A model generated the notes under the pieces. The model searched no databases, had not been told where the DNA came from, and was given only the letters and a program-made list of their open reading frames with translations. 64,000 bases of DNA from Zhihengliuella sp. (GTDB lineage Bacteria; Actinomycetota; Actinomycetes; Actinomycetales; Micrococcaceae), in NCBI RefSeq assembly GCF_031178195.1, contig NZ_JAPSJL010000004.1, positions 62,001-126,000 of the forward strand. The letters run 5' to 3'. Below are positions 49,137 through 58,207 of the stretch, piece by piece. How positions within the stretch are numbered: the first letter of the stretch is position 1; every line of letters starts with the position of its first letter. The position numbers and the translations under genes were made by a program.

Positions 49137-50564
49137 GTGAAACCCGTACTGCTGCTCAACGTCGTCGGGCTGACCGCCCGCGCCCTGACCTCGATGCCGC
49201 GGCTGTCCCGGGTCGCCGCCCAGGGCTGGTCCGCCGAGATGGCGACCGTCCTGCCGGCGGTGACGTGCTCGGTGCAGTCCACGATGCTCACCGGGCTGTC
49301 CCCGGCGCAGCACGGGATCGTCGGCAACGGCTGGTACTTCCGGGACCTGGGCGAGGTCTTCCTCTGGCGGCAGCACAACCGGCTGGTCGGCGGCGAGAAG
49401 CTCTGGGAGGCCGCCCGGAGCCAGGACCCCTCCTACCGCTCCGCCAACCTCTGCTGGTGGTACGCGATGGGCATGACTACCGACCTGACCGTCACGCCGC
49501 GGCCGATCTACCACGCGGACGGCCGCAAGTCCCCGGACGCCTACATGCGCCCGCCCGAGCTGCACGACGAGCTGGTGGGGCACTTCGGCGAGTTCCCGCT
49601 CTTCCAGTACTGGGGCCCCACCGCGGCCATCCGTTCCAGCCGGTGGATCGCCGAGTCCACCCGGCACGTCCTGCGGACGCAGGCCCCCGACCTGCTCATG
49701 GCCTACGTGCCGCACCTGGACTACGACCTGCAGCGATTCGGTCCCCGCTCGCCGCAGGCGACGCAGGCCGCCGCGGAGCTCGACGCCGCGCTGACGCCGC
49801 TGCTCGACGAGGCGGAGGCCCGCGGCTACGCCGTCGTCGCCGTCGCGGAGTACGGCATCGAGGACGCCCGGAGGCCCGTGGACGTCAACCGGGTCCTGCG
49901 GAGCGAGGGGCTGCTGGAGGTCTACGTCCAGGACGGGCGGGAGCAGCTGGACCCGTGGACCTCGCGCGCGTTCGCGGTCGCGGACCACCAGGTGGCCCAC
50001 GTGTACGTTGCGGACCCGGCGGACGTGGACCGGGTGGCCGCGCTCCTGCGATCGGTCGACGGCGTGGACGAGGTCCTGGACCGTGAGGCGCAGGCCCGGT
50101 ACGGGCTGGACCACGAGCGCTCGGGTGAGCTGGTGGTGGTGGCCGAGCCCGGCGCCTGGTTCACCTACTACTTCTGGCTCGACGACGACGCCGCGCCCGA
50201 GTACGCCCGCGGCGTCGACATCCACCGCAAGCCGGGCTACGACCCGGCCGAGCTGTTCTTCGATCCCGCGGACCGGCTCGCCAAGGCCAAGGCCGGGCTG
50301 AACCTGGTCAAGAAGAAGGCCGGGCTCCGCTACGCCATGAGCACTGTGCCGCTCGACCCCTCGCACGTGCGGGGCACCCACGGCCGGCTGCCCGACTCCG
50401 CCGAGGGCACGCCGCTGATCCTCGCCTCCGACCACCGCATCCCCGCCTCGGTCGCGGGGCTCGTCGAGGCCGGGCGCCAGGTCCCGGCGGCGGCCGTGAA
50501 GGGGCTCGTCCTCGAGACCCAGGGGCTCCTGGACTACTCCGGCAGGACCGGCGCGCACCTCTGA
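49137..50564 (+). CDS. Alkaline phosphatase / nucleotide pyrophosphatase family protein (EboF-like)
   Basis: A 475-residue phosphodiesterase/nucleotide-pyrophosphatase superfamily protein. The metal-site Thr nucleophile region is VLPAVTCSVQSTMLTGLSPA, followed by HGIVGNGWYFRD, AYVPHLDYDLQRFGP and VVAVAEYGIEDA. Near the C-terminus VRGTHGRLP and ILASDHRIP complete the usual binuclear zinc ligands. No signal peptide, so it is cytoplasmic. It would hydrolyse a phosphate or pyrophosphate ester of the pathway. The GTG start has CGGAGGAG upstream; the 59-bp gap before it consists of a CCGCCGACCCGCTCG-type repeat. Last gene of the core operon. Confidence 0.82.
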   Translation: MKPVLLLNVVGLTARALTSMPRLSRVAAQGWSAEMATVLPAVTCSVQSTMLTGLSPAQHGIVGNGWYFRDLGEVFLWRQHNRLVGGEKLWEAARSQDPSYRSANLCWWYAMGMTTDLTVTPRPIYHADGRKSPDAYMRPPELHDELVGHFGEFPLFQYWGPTAAIRSSRWIAESTRHVLRTQAPDLLMAYVPHLDYDLQRFGPRSPQATQAAAELDAALTPLLDEAEARGYAVVAVAEYGIEDARRPVDVNRVLRSEGLLEVYVQDGREQLDPWTSRAFAVADHQVAHVYVADPADVDRVAALLRSVDGVDEVLDREAQARYGLDHERSGELVVVAEPGAWFTYYFWLDDDAAPEYARGVDIHRKPGYDPAELFFDPADRLAKAKAGLNLVKKKAGLRYAMSTVPLDPSHVRGTHGRLPDSAEGTPLILASDHRIPASVAGLVEAGRQVPAAAVKGLVLETQGLLDYSGRTGAHL

Positions 50565-50611
50565 GTGCGTGTCGGTCGAGCCGTTTACGCGATTGAAACA
50601 ACATATGGAGT

Positions 50612-50638
50612 GGGCGTGTTCCTGCGATGCACGCGCCC
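50612..50638 (+). terminator. Possible terminator after the ebo-type operon
   Basis: GGGCGTG (50612-50618) can pair with the CACGCGCCC stretch (50630-50638) with a small bulge, 48 bp after the operon's last stop. It is weaker than the other hairpins in the window. Confidence 0.4.
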
Positions 50639-50684
50639 TCAAAGTCGCGCCTTTGGGCGACGGGCGGCGGGTGGCCCTCTGGTC

Positions 50685-50699
50685 ACAAACCGAGTTTGT
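50685..50699. promoter_or_regulatory. Inverted repeat upstream of the secreted sugar dehydrogenase
   Basis: ACAAAC (50685-50690) and GTTTGT (50694-50699) form a perfect inverted repeat about 100 bp before the dehydrogenase start, within GGTCACAAAC...GTTCTGTGAAACC, which extends the dyad imperfectly. It is the kind of AT-rich palindrome ROK repressors bind. Confidence 0.45.
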
Positions 50700-50799
50700 T
50701 CTGTGAAACCACTAGTAATTTGTGAGCTGCCCCACTAGCGTGACGAGTGGCCCCGAACCCGGCGAGACCGGGTCCTCGACGACGAGAAGGAAGCGAACG

Positions 50800-52998
50800 A
50801 TGACAGTCAAGAGACAAGGGAAAGCAGAGTCCCGCCGGCATCGCACCGATGCCGCGGGCTCCACCAGGCGACGCGCGGTCCGGACGGGCGCCGGCCTGGC
50901 GATGGCGGCCCTGGTCGCCAGCACCTTCGCCGTCGTGCCCGCCCAGGCCCAGCCCGGCGCCGGCACGGCCGAGACGGCCCCGCCGGACTCCGCCTTCCAG
51001 AAGGTGACCCTCAACGACGGCCCGGGCGAACCCGTCGACCTGGCCGTTCTGCCCAACAACGACGTGCTGCACACCACCCGCGACGGCGAGGTCTGGCTGA
51101 ACGACGCGGAGACCGGCCTGAACACGCTGGCCGCGACGCTAGACGTCTACGAGCACGACGAGGAGGGCCTGCAGAGTATCGCCCTGGACCCAGAGTTCGG
51201 GGCGAAGGGCAACAACTGGGTCTACCTGTACTACTCCCCGCCGCTGGACACGCCGGTCGACGACCCGGCGACCACCGACGTCAACGAGGGCGACGCGCCG
51301 ACCACGGGCACCGCCGAGGACTTCGCCCCGTTCGCGGGCCACCTCACCCTCTCGCGCTTCCAGTTCGACGGCACCACGATCGACCTCTCGACCGAGCAGG
51401 AGATCATCGACGTGCCGGTCGACCGCGGCCTGTGCTGCCACGTCGGCGGCGACATCGTGTTCGACGCCGACGGCAACCTCTACCTCTCCACCGGCGACGA
51501 CACGAACCCGTTCGTCTCCGGCGGCTACACCCCGATCGACGAGCGCCCGGACAGCAACCCGGCGTTCGACGCCCAGCGCACGTCCGCCAACACCAACGAC
51601 CTGCGCGGCAAGGTCCTGCGCATCACGCCCAAGGACGGCGGCGGCTACACCATCCCGGAGGGCAACCTCTTCGCACCGGGTACGGAGCAGACCCGCCCCG
51701 AGATCTTCGTCATGGGCCTGCGCAACCCCTTCCGGATCGAACTGAACCAGAGCAGCGGCGAGCTCTACATCGCCGACTACTCCCCGGACGCGCGGTCCGC
51801 GAACCCCGACCGCGGCCCGGCCGGCACGGGCAAGTGGGCCGTGACCACGGAGCCGGCGAACTACGGCTGGCCGTACTGCGCCACCGCCGAGCTGCCGTAC
51901 AACGACTACGACTTCGCGACCGACACCGCCGGTGAGCCCTTCGACTGTGCGGCACCCGTGAACGAGTCGCCGAACAACACCGGCCTGACCGAGCTCCCCC
52001 CGGTGGACCAGCCCGAGGTCTGGTACTCCTACGGCCAGTCCTCCGAGTTCCCGGAGCTGGAGACCGGCGGCATCGGCCCCATGGCCGGACCGGCCTACGA
52101 CTTCGACGCGAAGGCCACCCGGGGCAACGCCTCCGTCGCCTGGCCCGAGTACTACGCGGACAAGCCGCTCTTCTACGAGTGGACCCGCGACTACATCAAG
52201 GGCTTCAGCCTGGAGGACGGCGAGCTCGCCTCCATCGAGAGCGTCGTCGACTCCGTGGTGACGGACAACCCGATCGACATGGAGTTCGGCCCGAACGGCG
52301 CCCTGTACGTCCTCGAGTACGGCGACGGCTACTTCGGCGAGAACGAGGACGCCCAGCTCTCGCGCATCGACTACATCGGCACCGGGGGCAACCACAGCCC
52401 CGTGGCCGTCGCCTCCGGCACCCCCACGGTGGGGGCCGCGCCGCTGACCGTGGAGTTCTCCAGCGAGGGCACCGCGGACGCCGACGGCGACAAGCTGAAG
52501 TACGCCTGGGACTTCGACTCCGACGGCGTCGTGGACTCCAAGGAGGCGAACCCGACGTTCACCTACGAGGCGGTCGGCACCTACACCGCGAGCCTGAAGG
52601 TCACGGACCTCGGCGGCAAGGACCGCGGCCGTCACTCCTCGGCCGAGGTCGCGATCGAGGTCGGCAACCAGGCGCCGGTGGTCGAGTTCATCAGTCCGGT
52701 CGAGGGCCAGGACTTCCAGTTCGGCGACACCGTGAGCTACGAGGTCGTCGTGACGGACGACCAGCCGGTCGACTGCGCGCGGGTCGAGGTCACCTACATC
52801 CTCGGCCACCACACGCACGGCCACCCGCAGACCACGACGTCGGGCTGCACCGGCACGCTGACGACCACCGTCCCCGAGGGCCACGATCCGGCCGTCGACG
52901 ATCTCTCGGCCGTCTTCAACGCGAGCTACACGGACCTCGGCGACGAGACCTCCGCGCCGCTGACCGGCACCGCCGAGGTGGTGCTGTACCAGGACTGA
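50800..52998 (+). CDS. Secreted PQQ-dependent sugar dehydrogenase-like protein with PKD domain
   Basis: A 732-residue exported protein. The signal peptide (TRRRAVRTGAGLAMAALVAS, cleavage near AQAQP, about 51) has twin arginines and may use Tat. Residues about 65-545 form a glucose/sorbosone dehydrogenase beta-propeller: EPVDLAVLPNNDVLHTTRDG, EEGLQSIALDPEF, CCHVGGDIVFDADGNLYLSTGDDTNP-type blades, EIFVMGLRNPFRI, NYGWPYC. A PKD domain follows (NHSPVAVASGTPTVGAAPLT ... YAWDFDSDGVVDSKEANP, about 550-640), then a C-terminal beta domain (NQAPVVEFISPVEGQDF). It probably oxidises a sugar at the cell surface. ATG behind GAGAAGGAAG. Confidence 0.82.
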   Translation: MTVKRQGKAESRRHRTDAAGSTRRRAVRTGAGLAMAALVASTFAVVPAQAQPGAGTAETAPPDSAFQKVTLNDGPGEPVDLAVLPNNDVLHTTRDGEVWLNDAETGLNTLAATLDVYEHDEEGLQSIALDPEFGAKGNNWVYLYYSPPLDTPVDDPATTDVNEGDAPTTGTAEDFAPFAGHLTLSRFQFDGTTIDLSTEQEIIDVPVDRGLCCHVGGDIVFDADGNLYLSTGDDTNPFVSGGYTPIDERPDSNPAFDAQRTSANTNDLRGKVLRITPKDGGGYTIPEGNLFAPGTEQTRPEIFVMGLRNPFRIELNQSSGELYIADYSPDARSANPDRGPAGTGKWAVTTEPANYGWPYCATAELPYNDYDFATDTAGEPFDCAAPVNESPNNTGLTELPPVDQPEVWYSYGQSSEFPELETGGIGPMAGPAYDFDAKATRGNASVAWPEYYADKPLFYEWTRDYIKGFSLEDGELASIESVVDSVVTDNPIDMEFGPNGALYVLEYGDGYFGENEDAQLSRIDYIGTGGNHSPVAVASGTPTVGAAPLTVEFSSEGTADADGDKLKYAWDFDSDGVVDSKEANPTFTYEAVGTYTASLKVTDLGGKDRGRHSSAEVAIEVGNQAPVVEFISPVEGQDFQFGDTVSYEVVVTDDQPVDCARVEVTYILGHHTHGHPQTTTSGCTGTLTTTVPEGHDPAVDDLSAVFNASYTDLGDETSAPLTGTAEVVLYQD

Positions 52999-53047
52999 TG
53001 CCCTGAGGGATCGGCCCGGGATCTTCCGGGCGGACGATCAGCATGCT

Positions 53048-53085
53048 GCGGGCCCCGCACCAGCTCAGGCTGGGGCGGGGCCCGC
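53048..53085. terminator. Bidirectional terminator between dehydrogenase and ROK gene
   Basis: GCGGGCCCCGCACCAGC (53048-53064) pairs with GCTGGGGCGGGGCCCGC (53069-53085), one mismatch, loop of 4 nt. It overlaps the last codons of the convergent ROK gene. Confidence 0.85.
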
Positions 53086-54315
53086 TGCGTAGCCGGCCGG
53101 ATCGGCGAGGAGCGGCTCGAAGGCCAGTTCCGCGGCGCCGACCAGGATCGAGTCGGCGCCGAGCGGCGCCAGCTCGATCGCCACGTTCTCGCGGGGGCCC
53201 CGGCCGCCGCCGGCGCGCAGCGCGTCGTCGAGCACGCCGGGGACGGCCCGGGCGAGGATCCGCAGGAACCCGCCGAGGACGATCATCGACGGGTTGAGGT
53301 GGTTGACGACGCTGCGCAGGCCCACGCCGAGCAGCGCCGCCTGTCGCTCGACGACGTCGCGGAGCGGTCCGGTCCCGGCCCCGCCGGAGCGCAGCCGCTC
53401 GAGGACGACCTCCTCGAGGTCCTCCACCTCGCCCGAGGGCAGGCCGGCGGCCTCCAGCAGCGCGACGCGGGTGACCTCCGCCTCGAGGCAGCCGCGGGAG
53501 CCGCAGGAGCACTCCGCGCCGTCGGTGCGGACCAGAGTGTGGCCGAGCTGGCCCGCGAAGCCGGTGGCGCCGCGGAGCAGGCGTCCGCCGCTGACCAGAC
53601 CGCCGCCGATGCCGCTGCCGCCGCCGAAGACGTACGCGAAGTCGGGGACGTCGCGGCCGGCCCCGAAGGCCGCCTGCGCGCGGGCGCCGACGACGGCGTC
53701 GTTCGCGGCGCTGACCGGCAGTCCCAGCGCCTCGGCCAGCCGGGCGGAGAGCGGCTCCCCGCGCCAGTCGAGCTGCGGTGCCTCGATGACCGAGCCGTCG
53801 GCGGGGTCCACCAGCCCCGGCACCGCGAGGCCGGCGCCGAGGACCCGGCGCCCGGGCGGCAGGGAGGTGCGCATGCCCGTGTAGACGGCGGAGACGATGT
53901 TCACGACCTCGGCAGCCGACGGCGGGTTGGACGTGTGGAAGCGGACGGGGCTGACGATCCGCCCGCCGAGGCCCACGAGCGCGACGCTCACCGCGTCGAC
54001 GTCCGGGTTGATCGCCAGGACGAGCGCGTCGGGGCTCGGCTCGATCATGATGCTGGGCCGGCCGTGCTGCTGCGTCTGGTCGAGATCGCTCTCCACCACC
54101 AGGCCGAGCTGGACGAGCTCGCCGACGAGCGCCGCGATGGTCGAGCGGTTCAGGCCGGTGGCCCGGGTGAGCTGCGCCCGGGACAGTCCGGAGGTGGAGT
54201 GGACCAGGCCCAGGACGGCCGCGAGGTTGTGCTGGCGGGTGGAGTCCCGGTTGCTGCCCAGGCGGGGCCCGGTGGGGGAGGGGGGCGCGACCCGCTCCGA
54301 CGCTCGCTCTTGCAC
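53065..54315 (-). CDS. ROK-family transcriptional repressor (second copy)
   Basis: A 416-residue ROK regulator: winged helix at about 30-90 (HNLAAVLGLVHSTSGLSRAQ, TGLNRSTIAALVGELV) and a sugar-kinase-fold domain with LGAGLAVPGLVDPADG, VFGGGSGIGGGLVSGG and the zinc motif GHTLVRTDGAECSCGSRGCLE. It is clearly divergent from the ROK protein at 41 kb. GTG 54315 is chosen because AAAGGA lies upstream and the body of the protein starts just after; a TTG at 54372 is the longest possibility. It lies between the secreted dehydrogenase and the importer genes, its likely targets. Confidence 0.85.
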   Translation of the reverse strand: MQERASERVAPPSPTGPRLGSNRDSTRQHNLAAVLGLVHSTSGLSRAQLTRATGLNRSTIAALVGELVQLGLVVESDLDQTQQHGRPSIMIEPSPDALVLAINPDVDAVSVALVGLGGRIVSPVRFHTSNPPSAAEVVNIVSAVYTGMRTSLPPGRRVLGAGLAVPGLVDPADGSVIEAPQLDWRGEPLSARLAEALGLPVSAANDAVVGARAQAAFGAGRDVPDFAYVFGGGSGIGGGLVSGGRLLRGATGFAGQLGHTLVRTDGAECSCGSRGCLEAEVTRVALLEAAGLPSGEVEDLEEVVLERLRSGGAGTGPLRDVVERQAALLGVGLRSVVNHLNPSMIVLGGFLRILARAVPGVLDDALRAGGGRGPRENVAIELAPLGADSILVGAAELAFEPLLADPAGYAAGPAPA

Positions 54316-54402
54316 CCGGATAGGTCCTTTCTGGCCGGTCTCCCCGTGCTGGTCGTTCCATCGTAGCCGCAAGGATCCGGGGCCCCCGGGCCGCGGCGGC
54401 CG

Positions 54403-55530
54403 TCAGCGGGGACGGACGCGGGAGACGACGGCGAGCAGCAGGTCGCGGAGCCGATCCCGCAGGGGCGCGGGGACGCAGTCGGACTCCAGGGCGGCGAGGG
54501 CGCGTTCGGCGTGCCCGGCGGCGAGGTCGACGGCGTAGTCCCGGGCACCGCACTCGGTCAGGAGGCGGCGGATGCGCGCGGCGTCGGCCGGGCCCAGGCC
54601 GGGGCTCCCCACCAGATGGGCGACGCCGGCCCACTCGGGGCGGGAGGCCGCGTAGGCCAGGAGCACGGTGCGTTTGCCCTCGCGGAGGTCGCTGCAGCCC
54701 GCCTTGCCGGTGCTGGCCGGGTCGCCGAAGACGCCGAGGACGTCGTCGACCAGCTGGTAGGCGATGCCGGCATCGCGCCCGAAGCGCTGCAGCGCGTCCG
54801 TGGTGCGGGCCGGTGCCCCCGCCAGGACGACGCCGGCGCGCAGGGGCGCCTCGAAGGAGTAGACGGAGGTCTTGCGGTGCGCCGTCTTGGCGAGGTCCTC
54901 CACGGACGGCGTCGCCGACGCGTGGCTGAGCTCGACGTCGTAGACCTCGCCGCCGACGGACGAGAACAGGGCGTCGTCCAGGATGTCGTGGAGGCGGTCC
55001 TCGACGTCCCGGGTCGCCTCGATCCGGCGCAGGAGGCGGTATGCCCCCGCCAGGGCGAGGTCACCGGCCAGGAGGCCGGCCGAGGCGCCGGCGTGGTCCG
55101 CGGCCGCGGGGTCGGCGCCGGCGCGCAGTGCGCGGCCCCGGTACCGGCCGGAGACGTTGGGGACGCCCCGGCGGACGAGGTCGCGATCGATGACGTCGTC
55201 GTGGACGAGCAGCGCCGTGTGGAGGAGCTCGTAGGAGGCGGCGAGCAGGGCCGCCGCCCGCTCGTCCCCGCCGCCGAGGTGGTGGTAGGCGAGCAGGACC
55301 AGCCGCGGCCGGGCACGGCCGCCGCCGTCGGCCGCCCGCTCGAGGGCCTCCCAGAGCCGCAGGTACGGCGGTCCGATGGAGGCCGCGCGCAGCTTCGCGT
55401 CGGCGAAGAACCGCGCCAGCTCCTCCTCCACCAGGCCCAGCCCGCGCTGTCCGTCCCCACCGGGGCACGGGCGGGGACCGACAGCGACGTCGTGGCCTCG
55501 GTCGGCGGTCACGTCCGCGGCGAAGTCCAT
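54403..55530 (-). CDS. Polyprenyl diphosphate synthase (geranylgeranyl-type or longer)
   Basis: A 375-residue trans-prenyltransferase of the IspA/CrtE family, condensing IPP with allylic diphosphates. The first Asp-rich motif is HDDVIDRD (Asp111-Asp115), the second QLVDDVLGVFGD (Asp262-Asp270). GGGRARPRLVLLAY replaces the usual GGKxxRP motif, and KTSVYSFEAPLRAG is typical of actinobacterial GGPP-like synthases. Leu113-adjacent residues before the first motif (ELLHTALLV) do not fix chain length. The ATG lies 8 bp after the importer permease stop, so it appears to be in the transporter operon, supplying a prenyl donor for the UbiA enzyme. Confidence 0.88.
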   Translation of the reverse strand: MDFAADVTADRGHDVAVGPRPCPGGDGQRGLGLVEEELARFFADAKLRAASIGPPYLRLWEALERAADGGGRARPRLVLLAYHHLGGGDERAAALLAASYELLHTALLVHDDVIDRDLVRRGVPNVSGRYRGRALRAGADPAAADHAGASAGLLAGDLALAGAYRLLRRIEATRDVEDRLHDILDDALFSSVGGEVYDVELSHASATPSVEDLAKTAHRKTSVYSFEAPLRAGVVLAGAPARTTDALQRFGRDAGIAYQLVDDVLGVFGDPASTGKAGCSDLREGKRTVLLAYAASRPEWAGVAHLVGSPGLGPADAARIRRLLTECGARDYAVDLAAGHAERALAALESDCVPAPLRDRLRDLLLAVVSRVRPR

Positions 55531-55538
55531 CGGTCGGC

Positions 55539-56606
55539 CTACGCCCTGACGGGTTTCGCCTTGGCCTTGCGCTCCTTGCGGACCGCGAACCGCTGCTGCA
55601 GCAGGACCGCGAGGACGATGATGGCGCCCTTGATCAGCGCCTGGACCGAGGTGTCCATGTTGTTCTGCGTGAACACGTTGGTCAGGGTGCTGAAGATCAG
55701 CACGCCCAGGATGGTGCCGACGATGGTGCCGCGACCGCCGGCCAGCAGGGTGCCGCCGACCACGACGATGGCGATCGCGTCGAGCTCGTAGAGCAGGCCG
55801 TGCGTGGACGTGCCCGACGTGGTGCGGCCCATCATCATGAGGCCCGCGATGGCGGCCGTGACCCCGGCCAGGACGTAGAGAGCGACGAGGTGACGCTTGA
55901 CCTTGATGCCGGCCAGCCGGGACGCCTCGAGGTTGCCACCGATGGCGACGGTGCGGCGGCCGAAGGTGGTGCGGTTCAGGAGGAACCAGCCGGCGGCGGC
56001 CACGAGCGCGAAGATCCACACGAGCACCGGGATGCCGAGGACGTCGGCGCGGAGCACGCCGGTGAAGTCCGTGTTGGTGACCAGGAGCGTCCGGCGGCCG
56101 GAGACGATCTCGGCGAGGCCGCGGGCCCCCACCAGCATGGCGAGCGTGGCGATGAAGGCCACCACGTTGCCGTAGGCGATGATCACACCGTTGATGAGGC
56201 CAGCGAGCGCGCCGACGGCCAGGGCGACGACCACCATGAGCAGCCAGCTCGACTGGCTCGCCGCCATCTGGACGCTCGCCAGGCTGGCGACCACGGTGGT
56301 CAGGCCCATGACGGAGCCGACGGAGAGGTCGATGCCGCCGGCGGTGATGACGAACGTGACGCCGATGCTGATCACGCCGATGATCGACGCGTGCCGGAGG
56401 ATGACGAGCATGTTGTCGCCCGAGAGGAACCGGTCGCCGGTGGTGACGATGCCGATGGCGAAGATGGCCGCCAGGGCGATGACGAGCCCGACGCTGCGGG
56501 CGGCGGAGCCGTGGAAGAGCCTCTGCACGGCGCTGCCGCCGGAGGCGCTCGGCGCGGGGGTCTGGACCGAGGGCTTCTCGGCCACCGGGGTCTTCTGCTC
56601 GCTCAC
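55539..56606 (-). CDS. Ribose-type sugar ABC transporter permease
   Basis: A 355-residue RbsC-family permease with about nine or ten membrane segments. Family marks are GVTFVITAGGIDLSVGSVMGL, VAFIATLAMLVGARGLAEIVSG, TTFGRRTVAIGGNLEASRLAGI and DAIAIVVVGGTLLAGGRGTI. It forms the channel of a CUT2-class importer. The first 35 residues are a hydrophilic Pro/Ser-rich tail. The GTG start overlaps the ATPase stop (GTGA), with AAGGGAAG upstream. Confidence 0.9.
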   Translation of the reverse strand: MSEQKTPVAEKPSVQTPAPSASGGSAVQRLFHGSAARSVGLVIALAAIFAIGIVTTGDRFLSGDNMLVILRHASIIGVISIGVTFVITAGGIDLSVGSVMGLTTVVASLASVQMAASQSSWLLMVVVALAVGALAGLINGVIIAYGNVVAFIATLAMLVGARGLAEIVSGRRTLLVTNTDFTGVLRADVLGIPVLVWIFALVAAAGWFLLNRTTFGRRTVAIGGNLEASRLAGIKVKRHLVALYVLAGVTAAIAGLMMMGRTTSGTSTHGLLYELDAIAIVVVGGTLLAGGRGTIVGTILGVLIFSTLTNVFTQNNMDTSVQALIKGAIIVLAVLLQQRFAVRKERKAKAKPVRA

Positions 56607-58123
56607 GCGGCACTTCCCTTCATGACGAGGTCGAGCACACCGTGCTCGTCGATATCGCTTGCTGTGGTCTGGGTGAGGACATTGCCGTCGTCGATGACGA
56701 GGACGTTGTCCGCGAGGCCGAGGACTTCCTCGATCTCGCTGGAGATGACGACGATGGCGGTGCCGGCCGCCGCGAGGCGGCGGATGAGCGTGTAGATCTC
56801 CGCGCGGGCGCCGACGTCCACGCCGCGGGTCGGCTCGTCGAGCAGGAGGACCGAGGTCCCGTGGACCAGCCAGCGGGCGAGGAGGATCTTCTGCTGGTTG
56901 CCGCCGGAGAGGGTGCGCGCGGGGCGGTCGGGGTCGGCCGGCCGCAGCTCCAGCGCGTCGATCTGCTCGCGTGCCGCCTGGCGCTCGGCCCGCTCGTCGA
57001 GCAGGCCGGCCTTGGCGAAGCGCTCGAACGTCGACAGGCTCACGTTCCTGTAGATCGGCTCGTCGAGGATGAGGCCCTGGCTCTTGCGCTCCTCCGGGGA
57101 GAGGCCGATGCCGGCGTCGACCGCCGCGGTGACCGAGCCGGGCGTCAGGGCCTTCCCGTTCACGGACACCCGCCCGGACGTGGCCTTCCGGGCACCGTAG
57201 ATGGTCTCCATGATCTCGGAGCGCTGCGAGCCGACCAGCCCGGCGAATCCGAGGATCTCCCCGGCCCGGACCGTGAAGCTGAGCTTCTCGAAGTGGCCCT
57301 CGAGCTCGAGGCCGTCGACGTCGAGCACCACGGGGGCGTCGGCCGGGACGGGCGTCCGCTCGGGGAACACGTTGGCGACCTCGCGCCCGGTCATGAGCCG
57401 GATCAGCTCGGCCTTGGGCGTCTCGGTGACGTGCAGCCCGTTGGCCGTGCTCCGTCCGTCCTTGATGACGGAGATGCGGTCGCCGATCTGCCGGATCTCC
57501 TCGAGCCGGTGGGAGATGTAGACGACGGCGATGCCCTGCGCCGTGAGCTCCCGGACCACGCGGAAGAGGTTCTCGACCTCGCCGGCGTCCAGGATGGCGC
57601 TCGGCTCGTCCATGATGATCAGCTTCGTGTCGCGCGAGAGGGCGCGGGCCATGCTGACGATCTGCTTGTTGGCGGCCGAGAGGGAGCCCACCTCCCGCGA
57701 CGGCGACAGGCTGCCGTGCCCGAGCCGCTCGAGGAGGGTGCGGGCCGTTGCGTTCGCCTGCTTCACGTGGAGCACGCCCCGGGTCGCGCGCTCGTGCCCC
57801 AGGAAGATGTTCTCCGCGACGGTCAGCCCGTCGACGACGTCGAGCTCCTGGTACATGGTGGCGATGCCGAGGTCCAGCGCCGCGGTGGGGCTGTGGAGCT
57901 CGACCTTCTCGCCCTCCCAGAAGATCTCGCCCTCGTCGGGCTGGTGCACCCCGGAGAGCGTCTTGATGAGCGTGGACTTGCCGGCGCCGTTCTGGCCCAT
58001 CACGCAGTGGACCTCCCCGGCGCGCACGTCGAGGTCCACGCCCTTGAGGGCCTGGACGGCGGCGAAACGCTTGGAGATCCCCCGGACTTCGAGCAGTGGG
58101 CGTTGCTGTTCGTCTTCCAACAT
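56603..58123 (-). CDS. Ribose-type sugar ABC transporter ATPase (duplicated)
   Basis: A 506-residue RbsA/XylG-type ATPase with two nucleotide-binding domains. The N-terminal one has Walker A GQNGAGKSTL, signature region VGSLSAANKQIVSMARAL and Walker B LIIMDEPSAILD; the C-terminal one has a degenerate Walker A (GLVGSQRSEI), signature LSGGNQQKILLARWL and LLLDEPTRGVD. This asymmetry is normal for CUT2 importers. Signature LSAANKQ in the first half is the usual variant. It is transcribed divergently from the binding-protein gene, an uncommon split of the usual operon. Confidence 0.9.
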   Translation of the reverse strand: MLEDEQQRPLLEVRGISKRFAAVQALKGVDLDVRAGEVHCVMGQNGAGKSTLIKTLSGVHQPDEGEIFWEGEKVELHSPTAALDLGIATMYQELDVVDGLTVAENIFLGHERATRGVLHVKQANATARTLLERLGHGSLSPSREVGSLSAANKQIVSMARALSRDTKLIIMDEPSAILDAGEVENLFRVVRELTAQGIAVVYISHRLEEIRQIGDRISVIKDGRSTANGLHVTETPKAELIRLMTGREVANVFPERTPVPADAPVVLDVDGLELEGHFEKLSFTVRAGEILGFAGLVGSQRSEIMETIYGARKATSGRVSVNGKALTPGSVTAAVDAGIGLSPEERKSQGLILDEPIYRNVSLSTFERFAKAGLLDERAERQAAREQIDALELRPADPDRPARTLSGGNQQKILLARWLVHGTSVLLLDEPTRGVDVGARAEIYTLIRRLAAAGTAIVVISSEIEEVLGLADNVLVIDDGNVLTQTTASDIDEHGVLDLVMKGSAA

Positions 58124-58191
58124 GTGGTGAACCTAACACATTATGTCGGCAATCGGTACAAGGGCGTCGATTTCCCCCGAAGTTCTGTTAT

Positions 58192-58207
58192 TGTGACAGC
58201 AGTCACG
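58192..58207. promoter_or_regulatory. CRP/GlxR-like site in the divergent importer promoter region
   Basis: TGTGA (58192-58196), 6 bp, TCACG (58203-58207) matches the CRP/GlxR consensus TGTGA-N6-TCACA at 9 of 10 arm positions. It lies between the divergent importer ATPase and binding-protein genes, suggesting cAMP-type carbon control of both. Confidence 0.55.
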
